This document shows, one piece after another, positions 1-6,049 of a DNA stretch of 7,497 bases. The stretch covers positions 1-7,497 of the forward strand of contig JAEYHP010000036.1 in NCBI GenBank assembly GCA_023409435.1, read 5' to 3'. The stretch is from Bacillota bacterium (GTDB taxonomy: Bacteria; Bacillota; Clostridia; Christensenellales; CAG-138). The translations under genes were made by a program, and so were the position numbers. The notes under the pieces are model-generated. The model was not told where the DNA came from, made no database searches, and saw nothing but the letters and a program-made list of their open reading frames with translations. Numbering within the stretch: the stretch's first letter is position 1; each line of letters starts with the position of its first letter.

Positions 1-225
1 CTTTTTGAGGAGCGCGCGCACGGTATCCGTGGGTTGTGCGCCCTTCTTCATCCAATCCGCTGCCTTCTCGTTTTCCACAACGATCTGGGCGGGATTGCTG
101 ATGGGGTTGTAGTAGCCGATTTCCTCAACGAAAGCGCCGTCACGCGGGGCGCGGGAATCGGCGACGACGATGCGGTAAAAAGGGGCCTTCTTTGCGCCCA
201 TCCTGCGCAGTCTGATCTTAAGCAT
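1..225 (-). CDS. rpsP: 30S ribosomal protein S16, partial (C-terminus off the left edge)
   Basis: Ribosomal protein S16 binds 16S rRNA and helps assemble the body of the small subunit. The 75 visible residues begin MLKIRLRRMGAKKAPFYRIV, the family's highly conserved basic start. They continue with the ADSRAPRDG segment, EEIGYYNP, and a WMKKGAQPTDTVRALLKK end region. S16 is usually about 80-90 residues, so only the last few are missing beyond base 1. The start at 225 is supported by AGGAGG at 234-239, eight bases upstream. It follows ffh, as in the classic ylxM-ffh-rpsP order, but the 194-base gap carries a probable terminator and a candidate promoter, so it may be transcribed separately from ffh. 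Identification is very secure. Confidence 0.97.
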   Translation of the reverse strand, partial: MLKIRLRRMGAKKAPFYRIVVADSRAPRDGAFVEEIGYYNPISNPAQIVVENEKAADWMKKGAQPTDTVRALLKK

Positions 226-254
226 GATTGTATCCTCCTAAAATATGTAGGTTC

Positions 255-283
255 TTTATGAATACGGTTTACCCGTGCTTCAA
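255..283 (-). promoter_or_regulatory. candidate sigma-A promoter for rpsP
   Basis: On the minus strand a -35 box TTGAAG (278-283) and a -10 box CATAAA (255-260) are separated by exactly 17 bases. Each box matches four of six consensus positions. Transcription would start near 248, just upstream of the AGGAGG site of rpsP. The site lies immediately downstream of the probable ffh terminator, a sensible place for a new promoter. The boxes are imperfect, so this is a moderate call. Confidence 0.4.
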
Positions 284-295
284 CAATTTAACCTC

Positions 296-321
296 AAATA
301 AAAAGCTAACGCTTTTTATTT
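296..321 (-). terminator. probable intrinsic terminator after ffh (possibly bidirectional)
   Basis: A perfect 11-bp inverted repeat (arms 296-306 and 311-321) encloses a 4-base loop. On the minus strand it reads as an A-rich arm AAATAAAAAGC, loop GTTA, then GCTTTTTATTT, so the 3' arm itself supplies a U-rich tract. Because the arms are A-rich then T-rich, it could act in both directions. Only the two base pairs next to the loop contain G-C, so the stem is weak and readthrough into rpsP is plausible. Confidence 0.55.
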
Positions 322-325
322 GGTC

Positions 326-352
326 GCATGAGCGGAATGAACCCGCCCATGC
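326..352 (-). repeat. GC-rich hairpin in the ffh-rpsP gap
   Basis: The arms 326-336 and 342-352 pair over 11 positions on the minus strand (GCATGGGCGGG with a partner ending CTCATGC, including two G-U pairs) around a 5-base loop. It sits five bases before the A/T-rich terminator hairpin in the direction of ffh transcription. The two may act together as a 3'-end structure that stabilises or terminates the ffh mRNA. Confidence 0.5.
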
Positions 353-390
353 TCCTGCCGCTATGCGGAGCGTGCCGCTGTCGCGTCACG

Positions 391-419
391 ATACGAATTC
401 GTTTATAACGAATTCGTAT
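391..419. repeat. perfect 13-bp inverted repeat with nested palindromes at the ffh stop codon
   Basis: Arm ATACGAATTCGTT (391-403) and its exact reverse complement (407-419) flank the 3-base spacer TAT. Each arm also contains the 10-bp palindrome ACGAATTCGT (393-402 and 408-417), so the same element is both an inverted and a direct repeat with 15 bp between centres. It begins one base after the TAA stop of ffh (420-422). It is A/T-rich and not followed by a U-tract, so it is not a classical terminator. It could be an mRNA 3'-end hairpin or a paired protein-binding site. Confidence 0.75.
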
Positions 420-1754
420 TTAAAAATGGAAGGGCATGCGCATGCGTCCTTTTTTGCCCCGCGCGCCGGAAAACTGCTTCATCATTTTCCGGGTGGCCTC
501 AAACTGGTTCAACACCCGGTTGACGTCCTGCAGCGTGGTGCCGCTGCCGCGCGCGATGCGCTTGCGGCGGCTGAAATTGAGGAGATCCGGGTTGGCGCGC
601 TCCGCCTTTGTCATGGAGAGGATGATCGCCTCCATGCGCGCCATCTGCTTTTCATCCACTTCCACATTGCCAAGCTTGCTTGCGTCCATCCCCGGCACCA
701 TGCCGAGGATGTCCTGTATAGAACCCATGCTTTTCATCTGGCGGAACTGGTCTAAAAAATCCTCCAGCGTGAAGGCGTCCTTGCGGAGCTTTTCCGCCAG
801 TTCCACGGCCTTCTTTTCATCAAAGTTGGCCTGTGCCTTTTCGATTAAGGAAAGCACATCCCCCATGCCTAAGATTCTGGAAGCCATGCGGTCCGGATGG
901 AACGGCTCGATATCCGTCAGCTTTTCGCCGATGCCGGAGAATTTGATTGGCTTGCCCGTGACCGAACGCACGGAAAGCGCAGCGCCGCCCCTGGTATCGC
1001 CGTCGAGCTTGGTTAAAATGACGCCACTTAATTCCAGCGTCTCGTTGAATGTCTTTGCGACATTCACGGCGTCCTGACCCGTCATGGCGTCCACCACCAG
1101 CAGGATTTCAGCAGGCTTTGTGACGTTCTTCACGCGCACAAGCTCCTGCATCATATCGGTATCGATATGCAGACGGCCCGCGGTATCCAGTATCACCACG
1201 TCGTGGAAGTTGCGCCGCGCGTAGTCGATAGCCTCCTGCGCGGTCTTTGCCGGGTCATTCTGCCCGCGCTCAAACACCGGGATGCTGATCTTTTCGCCCA
1301 CCACCTGCAACTGCTTGATGGCTGCCGGGCGGTAAATATCGCACGCCACAAGGAGCGGGGATTTCGCGTTGTTCTTTTTGATATAGGCCGCAAGCTTGCC
1401 GCACATCGTCGTCTTACCAGCGCCCTGCAGTCCTGCCATCAGGATGACGGAAGGTGTTGTGGAACCGTATTCGAGCTTTGCATTGCTGCCGCCCATCAGC
1501 CGCGTCATTTCTTCGTTGACGATTTTGATGACCTGCTGCCCGGGTGTGAGGCTCTCCAACACTTCTTGCCCCACGGCGCGCACCGTGACGTCTTTAATAA
1601 ACTGCTTGACCACAAGGAAGTTGACATCCGCTTCGAGCAGTGCAAGCTTGACCTCGCGCATGGCTTCCTGAACGTCCTTTTCGTTGAGCTTGCCGCGCCC
1701 CGTCAGCTTTTTGAATATATTCTGCAGTTTTCCGGATAACCCTTCAAACGCCAT
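420..1754 (-). CDS. ffh: signal recognition particle protein Ffh (SRP54 GTPase)
   Basis: Ffh binds the SRP RNA and signal sequences of nascent membrane proteins and delivers ribosomes to FtsY at the membrane in a GTP-dependent cycle. The 444 residues match the family's usual 440-455. An N-terminal helical bundle (about 1-90) precedes the GTPase. The GTPase shows GLQGAGKTT (P-loop, 108-116), DIYRPAA (139-145), DTAGR (190-194), TKLD (248-251) and GIGE (274-277). The methionine-rich M domain (about 300-440) has the GMVPGM finger-loop motif (351-356) and the SRP RNA-binding SRRKRIARGSGTT (395-407). The tail is basic and ends GRMRMPFHF. The ATG at 1754 has GGGAGG a few bases upstream, inside the end of ylxM, with which it overlaps by 11 bases; this suggests translational coupling. 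All catalytic motifs are intact. Confidence 0.98.
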   Translation of the reverse strand: MAFEGLSGKLQNIFKKLTGRGKLNEKDVQEAMREVKLALLEADVNFLVVKQFIKDVTVRAVGQEVLESLTPGQQVIKIVNEEMTRLMGGSNAKLEYGSTTPSVILMAGLQGAGKTTMCGKLAAYIKKNNAKSPLLVACDIYRPAAIKQLQVVGEKISIPVFERGQNDPAKTAQEAIDYARRNFHDVVILDTAGRLHIDTDMMQELVRVKNVTKPAEILLVVDAMTGQDAVNVAKTFNETLELSGVILTKLDGDTRGGAALSVRSVTGKPIKFSGIGEKLTDIEPFHPDRMASRILGMGDVLSLIEKAQANFDEKKAVELAEKLRKDAFTLEDFLDQFRQMKSMGSIQDILGMVPGMDASKLGNVEVDEKQMARMEAIILSMTKAERANPDLLNFSRRKRIARGSGTTLQDVNRVLNQFEATRKMMKQFSGARGKKGRMRMPFHF

Positions 1755-2100
1755 GTTCGTCCTCCCAAACGCCGCGCAGACCCGCGATTTTCTCTAACAG
1801 TGCCTGCCGCTGTAACCTACCGAGTTCCATTTGCTCCACCTGCGTTTTTAATGCAAGTAGCCCGTCTTCCATTTGCCTTACACGCCGGACAAGGCCAAGT
1901 CGCGCTTCCATTTCATAGAGCTGCGCTTCCGCCCTCTTTAGCGCGTCGTGCACGCCCTGCCGGGAAATGTTCTCCCGCTCCGCAATTTCAGAAAGCGAGT
2001 AATCTTCGTCCACATGAAGTGCTAAAAGCTCCTGCTGGCGCTGTGTCAAAAACGCGCCGTAGTAGGACAGCAGCATGGAAAGCTCGATGTTGCGCTCCAT
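1744..2100 (-). CDS. ylxM: YlxM/p13-family helix-turn-helix protein, SRP-associated
   Basis: This 118-residue protein starts MERNIELSMLLSYYGAFLTQ, typical of the YlxM family (about 105-120 residues). It contains a sigma-70 region 4-like helix-turn-helix (about residues 34-57, SLSEIAERENISRQGVHDAL) and a charged, probably coiled-coil C-terminal half. In several Firmicutes YlxM associates with the SRP and modulates Ffh activity; its DNA-binding role is unproven. The start at 2100 was chosen over the in-frame ATG at 2160 for three reasons: family alignment begins here, GAGG lies six bases upstream, and the longer start would overlap the -10 box of the perfect promoter. The TGA at 1744-1746 overlaps the ffh start. 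In Bacillus subtilis ftsY precedes this gene; here a trxA-terminated unit does. Confidence 0.93.
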   Translation of the reverse strand: MERNIELSMLLSYYGAFLTQRQQELLALHVDEDYSLSEIAERENISRQGVHDALKRAEAQLYEMEARLGLVRRVRQMEDGLLALKTQVEQMELGRLQRQALLEKIAGLRGVWEDEHGV

Positions 2101-2118
2101 AGTTCGCCTCGCCGTTTC

Positions 2119-2140
2119 TGTAAAGGTATTTAGCTTTACA
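2119..2140 (-). promoter_or_regulatory. small hairpin in the ylxM-ffh 5' leader
   Basis: A perfect 7-bp inverted repeat TGTAAAG...CTTTACA (2119-2125 and 2134-2140) encloses an 8-base loop. It occupies the first bases of the predicted transcript (start near 2142) and lies upstream of the ylxM ribosome binding site. It may stabilise the 5' end or be an operator covering the transcription start. No known riboswitch is recognised. Confidence 0.45.
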
Positions 2141-2148
2141 CCTTGATC

Positions 2149-2176
2149 ATTATACCGCATCGGCCGCGGTTGTCAA
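2149..2176 (-). promoter_or_regulatory. sigma-A promoter of ylxM-ffh
   Basis: The minus strand has a -35 box TTGACA (2171-2176) and a -10 box TATAAT (2149-2154), both perfect consensus, with a 16-base spacer. Transcription should begin near 2142, giving a leader of about 40 bases before ylxM. It lies just downstream of the trxA terminator, so ylxM-ffh is a separate transcription unit. Confidence 0.9.
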
Positions 2177-2189
2177 GATGTTTGCTACG

Positions 2190-2213
2190 AAAAAGCCGCG
2201 CGTTCCGCGCGGC
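2190..2213 (-). terminator. intrinsic terminator of the hisS-aspS-trxA unit
   Basis: On the minus strand an 8-bp all-GC stem, GCCGCGCG with CGCGCGGC around the loop GAA (2195-2213), is followed directly by TTTTT (2194-2190). This is a textbook Rho-independent terminator. It sits about 250 bases after the trxA stop, beyond a hairpin-rich stretch, and 14 bases before the -35 box of the ylxM promoter. Confidence 0.88.
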
Positions 2214-2220
2214 CATATTT

Positions 2221-2450
2221 AATAAGCCAGGGGCTTTGCCCCCGAAACCCCACCCAAGGGACACGTCCCTTGGGAATCCCTTATGTCGGAAACGCCCTAT
2301 TTAGCGTGTTTTCCAAGTTGGGTTCTTAGGGGCTTTCCGAAGGAAAGCGAGGTCGGTGCCGTAGGCAGAAACCGATCCGGTGAATCGGTTTCAGAACCCC
2401 GGGTACCTTGCCTACGGCCCTAAGCGCGAGTTTGAGGGCGGAGCCCTCAA
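2221..2450. repeat. palindrome-rich intergenic block between trxA and ylxM
   Basis: This gene-free stretch is a string of inverted repeats. They are: GGGGCTTTGCCCC (2230-2242); a 9-bp stem CCCAAGGGA/TCCCTTGGG (2253-2274); an imperfect stem at 2288-2314; GCTTTCCGAAGGAAAGC (2332-2348); a 10-bp pair GCCGTAGGCA/TGCCTACGGC (2358-2367 and 2409-2418) enclosing a 9-bp stem (2368-2376 and 2384-2392); and TTGAGGGCGGAGCCCTCAA (2432-2450). A further pair, CTTAGGG/CCCTAAG (2325-2331 and 2418-2424), could close a branched fold around several of these. From memory, similar GGGGCTTTGCCCC and CCCAAGGG...CCCTTGGG blocks recur between genes in gut Clostridia, so a dispersed REP-like repeat is the leading reading. 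A structured trxA 3' UTR or small RNA is the alternative. Confidence 0.65.
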
Positions 2451-2459
2451 CGTTCTTCC

Positions 2460-2783
2460 TTATAGCTGCTTGTCCAGCATCTGCGCAAATACGGACTTGG
2501 GCTTGACGCCGACCACCTTTTCCACGATCTGGCCACCTTTGAACACCATGATGGTGGGGATGGTCATCACATTGTACCGCTGCGCGATCTCCATCTGCTC
2601 ATCCACATCCACCTTGCAGACCTTGGCCCTGCCTTTGTAATCGGAAGCCAATTCCTCAACCACGGGGCCGACCATACGGCAAGGCCCGCACCATGTGGCC
2701 CAGAAATCCACAAGCACCGGCTCGGGGGAATTTATGGTGGAGTCAAACGTCTCCTTGGTTAAATACAGCACATCTTCAGACAT
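2460..2783 (-). CDS. trxA: thioredoxin
   Basis: Thioredoxin is a small cytoplasmic protein that reduces disulfides in client proteins and is itself reduced by thioredoxin reductase. The 107 residues match the usual 105-110. The active site WCGPC lies at residues 31-35 after the conserved VDFWAT strand. The cis-proline is in TIPT (Pro76) and FKGG follows at 81-84. All hallmark residues are present, with no signal peptide. The start is fixed by AGGAGG eight bases upstream of the ATG at 2783. It follows aspS after a 113-base gap in which no convincing promoter or terminator was found, so it is probably read through from hisS-aspS. It is followed by a weak hairpin and then the strong terminator at 2190-2213. 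More than one thioredoxin per genome is common, so trxA is a family-level name. Confidence 0.95.
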   Translation of the reverse strand: MSEDVLYLTKETFDSTINSPEPVLVDFWATWCGPCRMVGPVVEELASDYKGRAKVCKVDVDEQMEIAQRYNVMTIPTIMVFKGGQIVEKVVGVKPKSVFAQMLDKQL

Positions 2784-2896
2784 GTCTTTGTCCTCCTGTC
2801 AGTTTCGTTTGTTTCTAGCATGCGCGGCCTAGGCCCTGCCATACGTCCCCGACGCACACTTCCTAACATACCCGTACAGCCGGATATCAAACGGCA

Positions 2897-4684
2897 CTAT
2901 TCGACGTCCAGCTTGATATGGAGTTCCTTCAATTGCTTTTCATCCACAACATCGGGCGATTCCGTCATCAGGCAGGAGGCATTCTGCACTTTTGGGAACG
3001 CAATGACGTCTCGGATGGAGCTGGAGTTGGTCAAAAGCATCGCAAGCCTGTCAAGCCCATACGCCAGGCCGCCGTGCGGGGGCGTGCCGTATTTGAACGC
3101 CTCCAGCAGGAAACCGAACCGGTTCCATGCTTCTTCCTTCGTAAAGCCCAGGGCTTTGAACATCCGCTCCTGCAACTCGGAAGAATGGATACGGATGGAA
3201 CCGCCGCCCAACTCCGTACCGTTCAACACGATATCGTACGCCTTTGCGCGCACAGCGCCCGGGTCGGTTTCAAGCTTGTCAAGGTCTTCATCCTTGGGGT
3301 GCGTGAACGGATGGTGCATGGCAAAGAAACGCTGCGCGTCCTCGTCCCACTCCAGCAGCGGGAAATCCGTCACCCACAGGAGATCGTAGGTATCCGGCTG
3401 GATGAGCGAAAGCCTGCGCGCAAGCTCCAGGCGCAATGCACCCAGGGAAGCAAACACAACGCTGTTTTTATCCGCTACAAAGAATACCGTATCCCCCGTA
3501 TTTGCTCCAACTTTAGAAAGAATGGCCTGTATGGTTTCTTCCGTAAGAAACTTCGCAAACGAGGATTGCAGCCCTTCCGGCTTTAGGTTCATCCACGCGA
3601 GGCCCTTGGCCTGATAGGTCTTGACGTATTCGGCCAAAGCGTCGATTTCCTTGCGGGAGAATTTTGCAGCGCCGCCCGGCACCACCACGCACCGTACGCT
3701 GCCGCCGTTTTCGATCGCTGCGGTAAACACGGAGAAGTCGGCGTCCTTTACAAGATTGCCCACGTCCTGCAGTTCCAGCCCGAAGCGGGTATCCGGTTTG
3801 TCGGAGCCATACCGCTCCATGGCTTCCGCGTACTTTAGTCTGCGTAGCGGAAGCTGTATTTCCACGCCCAGGGTTTCGGCGAACATGCGCTTTAAGAACC
3901 CTTCATTGACAGCAATGACGTCGTCCTCTTCCACAAAGGACATCTCAAGGTCGATCTGCGTAAACTCCGGCTGGCGGTCCGCGCGAAGGTCTTCGTCGCG
4001 GAAGCAGCGTGCGATCTGCATGTATCGGTCGTAGCCGGAGAGCATTAACAACTGCTTGAACTGCTGCGGGCTCTGCGGCAGCGCATAGAACTTGCCGGGA
4101 TGCACGCGGCTGGGCACCAGATAATCCCGCGCGCCCTCGGGCGTACTTTTGGTGAGTATGGGCGTTTCAATTTCCAAAAAGCCCTGCTCGGAAAAATACG
4201 TGCGCGCGATATGCGCGATTTTGTGCCGGAGCATCAGGTTCTTCTGCATGGCGGGACGGCGAAGATCCAGATAGCGGTACTTTAGACGCATCTGCTCGTT
4301 GGTCTTCGTATCGTCGCCGATTTCGATGGGTGGGGTTTCGGACTTGCCCAGTATTTTAAAATCCTGCACGCGCACTTCAAACGCGCCCGTCTGCATGCGT
4401 GCGTTCACCATGTCCGGCGCGCGATGCACCAAAGTGCCTTTGACCGCCAGCACGTACTCCGCACGGATGGACTGCGCTTTTTCAAACAGCTCCGCCGGAA
4501 GCTCGCTTTCGTCAAACGTCACCTGCACGATGCCCGTACGGTCCCGTAAAGCGATGAATATCAGCTTGCCCAAATCGCGCCGCGCATTTGTCCACCCCAT
4601 CAGCACGACGTCCGTATTGACCTCCGCTTCTCCAAGAAGCGCGCAATATTGTGTTCTTTTCCAGCCGCCCAGCAATTCGCTCAT
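2897..4684 (-). CDS. aspS: aspartate--tRNA ligase (bacterial class II AspRS)
   Basis: AspRS attaches aspartate to tRNA-Asp using ATP. With the start at 4684 it has 595 residues, close to the 590 or so usual for bacteria. An OB-fold anticodon-binding domain (about 1-125, RRDLGKLIFIALRDRTGIVQ at 35-54) is followed by the catalytic core. The core has TPEGARDYLVPSR (181-193), motif 2 CFRDEDLRADRQPEFTQID (227-245), a bacterial GAD-type insertion (about 300-410), HHPF (457-460) and motif 3 GLAYGLDRLAMLL (539-551). The start at 4684 is preferred over the in-frame ATG at 4750: GGTGGAG lies just upstream, the protein then begins near the conserved WKRTQYC segment, and the longer form would overlap hisS. 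Leu38 in RRDLG, where non-discriminating enzymes tend to have His, hints at a tRNA-Asp-specific enzyme (inference). It starts 22 bases after the hisS stop. Confidence 0.97.
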   Translation of the reverse strand: MSELLGGWKRTQYCALLGEAEVNTDVVLMGWTNARRDLGKLIFIALRDRTGIVQVTFDESELPAELFEKAQSIRAEYVLAVKGTLVHRAPDMVNARMQTGAFEVRVQDFKILGKSETPPIEIGDDTKTNEQMRLKYRYLDLRRPAMQKNLMLRHKIAHIARTYFSEQGFLEIETPILTKSTPEGARDYLVPSRVHPGKFYALPQSPQQFKQLLMLSGYDRYMQIARCFRDEDLRADRQPEFTQIDLEMSFVEEDDVIAVNEGFLKRMFAETLGVEIQLPLRRLKYAEAMERYGSDKPDTRFGLELQDVGNLVKDADFSVFTAAIENGGSVRCVVVPGGAAKFSRKEIDALAEYVKTYQAKGLAWMNLKPEGLQSSFAKFLTEETIQAILSKVGANTGDTVFFVADKNSVVFASLGALRLELARRLSLIQPDTYDLLWVTDFPLLEWDEDAQRFFAMHHPFTHPKDEDLDKLETDPGAVRAKAYDIVLNGTELGGGSIRIHSSELQERMFKALGFTKEEAWNRFGFLLEAFKYGTPPHGGLAYGLDRLAMLLTNSSSIRDVIAFPKVQNASCLMTESPDVVDEKQLKELHIKLDVE

Positions 4685-4706
4685 TGCCTTACTCCACCTT
4701 CTAATA

Positions 4707-5966
4707 TTATTTGAGCGCTTCGGCAACGGCTTCCGCCGTAAGGGAGACATAAGTTTCTTCCCCCGTTGCCATCCGCTTTAGTTTGATTTTGCCTTCGGTC
4801 AGTTCGTTTTCCCCAAGCACGGCCACAAAGCGGGCACAGAGCTTGTCCGCATATTTGAATTGCGCCTTGATGCTGCGGCCCACATGGTCGCATTCCACCT
4901 TAAAGCCAAGCCTGCGCAAAGCGTACGCGAGCGAAAAGCCCTTGATGCGCGCTTCCTCGCCGATGCCCGCAATATAAATATCGTATGGCGCGGGTTCCGG
5001 AATTTTAAGCCCCTGGTTTTCCGCCACCAGCAGCAGCCGCTCCATGCCCATGCCGAAGCCTACGCCGGGCATAGAAGGCCCGCCTATCTCTTCCACCAGG
5101 CCGTCGTACCTTCCGCCGCCGCATACCGTACCCTGCGAGCCGATATGGGTGGAAATGATCTCAAACACGGTGCGGGTGTAATAATCCAGTCCTCTTACAA
5201 TATGGGGATCGATTTCGTAACCGACGCCCATCTCATGTAAGCACCCTTTGAGTTCCGTCATGTGCGCTTCGCAGTCTTCGCACAGGTAATCCAAAATTAC
5301 CGGCGCTTTCGCGGCGATCTCCTTGCAGCCAGGCACCTTGCAATCGAGTACCCGCAGGGGGTTCTTTTCAAAGCGCGTCTTGCAGTCCGCGCAAAGCGCG
5401 TCATAGCTTCCCTTCAGATACTCCTTGAGCGCGGCGTGGTAGTTCGGGCGGCATTCCGGGCAGCCGATGCTGTTGATGTGGACGCCCAAATCCTTGACGC
5501 CCACGCGCTCAAACAGCTCCAGCGCAATGCCGATGCATTCCGCGTCCGCACTGGCCTTGGGCGCGCCGAATATCTCCACGCCGAACTGGTGGTGTTCCCT
5601 GAGGCGGCCCGCCTGGGGTTTTTCATAGCGGAACACCGGGCAGTAGAGATAATACATTTTGGTGGGCTGCGCTTCGGCGAAAAGCTTCTGTTCCACGAAC
5701 ATGCGCACAACGCCCGCGGTCCCCTCGGGCTTCAGCGTGATGGAGCGGCCGCCCTTGTCCTCGAACGTATACATCTCTTTCTGCACAATATCCGTGGTAT
5801 CCCCAACGCCGCGCAGAAATAGCTCCGTATGCTCGATCACGGGGGTACGCGTTTCCTTTAACCCGTACTTTTCACAGATCTCCCGCACAAGCCCTTCAAT
5901 AAAGTGCCATTTGTAGCTGTCCTGCGGGGTCACGTCTTTCGTGCCCTTGGGCGCCTGCAACGCCAT
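4707..5966 (-). CDS. hisS: histidine--tRNA ligase
   Basis: HisRS charges tRNA-His. The 419 residues match the family's roughly 420. It shows the N-terminal APKGTKDV motif (5-12), TLKPEGTAGVVR (77-88), motif 2 FRYEKPQAGRLREHHQFGVE (112-131), the histidine-binding motifs RGLDYYTRTVFE (258-269) and GGGRYDGL (283-290), motif 3 GFGMGMERLLL (303-313), and a C-terminal anticodon-binding domain (about 325-419). The insertion region carries four cysteine pairs (169/172, 192/195, 209/214, 229/232), which suggest a metal-stabilised insert. AGGAGG lies seven bases upstream of the ATG. It is the first gene of the hisS-aspS(-trxA) unit, 22 bases before aspS, and is preceded by a T-box leader that should control the whole unit. 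Confidence 0.97.
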   Translation of the reverse strand: MALQAPKGTKDVTPQDSYKWHFIEGLVREICEKYGLKETRTPVIEHTELFLRGVGDTTDIVQKEMYTFEDKGGRSITLKPEGTAGVVRMFVEQKLFAEAQPTKMYYLYCPVFRYEKPQAGRLREHHQFGVEIFGAPKASADAECIGIALELFERVGVKDLGVHINSIGCPECRPNYHAALKEYLKGSYDALCADCKTRFEKNPLRVLDCKVPGCKEIAAKAPVILDYLCEDCEAHMTELKGCLHEMGVGYEIDPHIVRGLDYYTRTVFEIISTHIGSQGTVCGGGRYDGLVEEIGGPSMPGVGFGMGMERLLLVAENQGLKIPEPAPYDIYIAGIGEEARIKGFSLAYALRRLGFKVECDHVGRSIKAQFKYADKLCARFVAVLGENELTEGKIKLKRMATGEETYVSLTAEAVAEALK

Positions 5967-5987
5967 ATGTTTCCCTCCTGCTATAAC

Positions 5988-6002
5988 CCGGCAATCTGCC
6001 GG
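5988..6002 (-). promoter_or_regulatory. short hairpin between the T-box attenuator and the hisS ribosome binding site
   Basis: A perfect 6-bp stem CCGGCA/TGCCGG encloses a 3-base loop. It follows the attenuator and lies 8 bases upstream of the AGGAGG of hisS (5974-5979). It has no U-tract. It may keep the ribosome binding site single-stranded or be a processing-stability hairpin; no function is proven. Confidence 0.4.
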
Positions 6003-6006
6003 TAAT

Positions 6007-6049
6007 GATGAAGAAGGCCTTCCATCCCCTATATGAGGGACGGAAGACC
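6007..6049 (-). terminator. T-box attenuator (leader terminator) upstream of hisS
   Basis: On the minus strand an arm starting GGTCTTCCGTCCCT pairs with AGGGGATGGAAGGCC around a short loop (6016-6049), giving about 14 pairs with a few G-U. It is followed by the U-rich TTCTTCAT. The 5' arm begins within the last bases of the conserved T-box sequence (6046-6049), so terminator and antiterminator are mutually exclusive, as expected in this regulatory class. Confidence 0.75.

Noticed and set aside
436..1077. Long plus-strand open frame opposite ffh (and similar frames opposite hisS and aspS)
   Set aside because: They are antisense shadows of conserved genes in GC-rich DNA, with no recognisable protein features or dedicated ribosome binding sites.
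2101..2160. N-terminal extension of ylxM to the ATG at 2160
   Set aside because: The extra 20 codons cover the -10 box and the predicted transcription start, and YlxM homologues begin at the MERNIELSML segment.
2221..2450. CRISPR array reading of the repeat-rich block
   Set aside because: The repeats are different palindromes of varied spacing, not one repeat with regular spacers, and no cas gene is nearby.
2380..2640. Plus-strand open frame running from the palindrome block into trxA
   Set aside because: It is antisense to trxA over most of its length and shows no domain; its start lies inside a hairpin.
2826..2835. 10-bp palindrome GGCCTAGGCC upstream of trxA
   Set aside because: It is short and isolated, with no hairpin loop, U-tract or paired copy; it could easily be chance.
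4685..4750. N-terminal extension of aspS to the upstream in-frame ATG at 4750
   Set aside because: It would overlap the end of hisS and add residues not typical of AspRS; the ATG at 4684 has a good ribosome binding site and the expected N-terminus.
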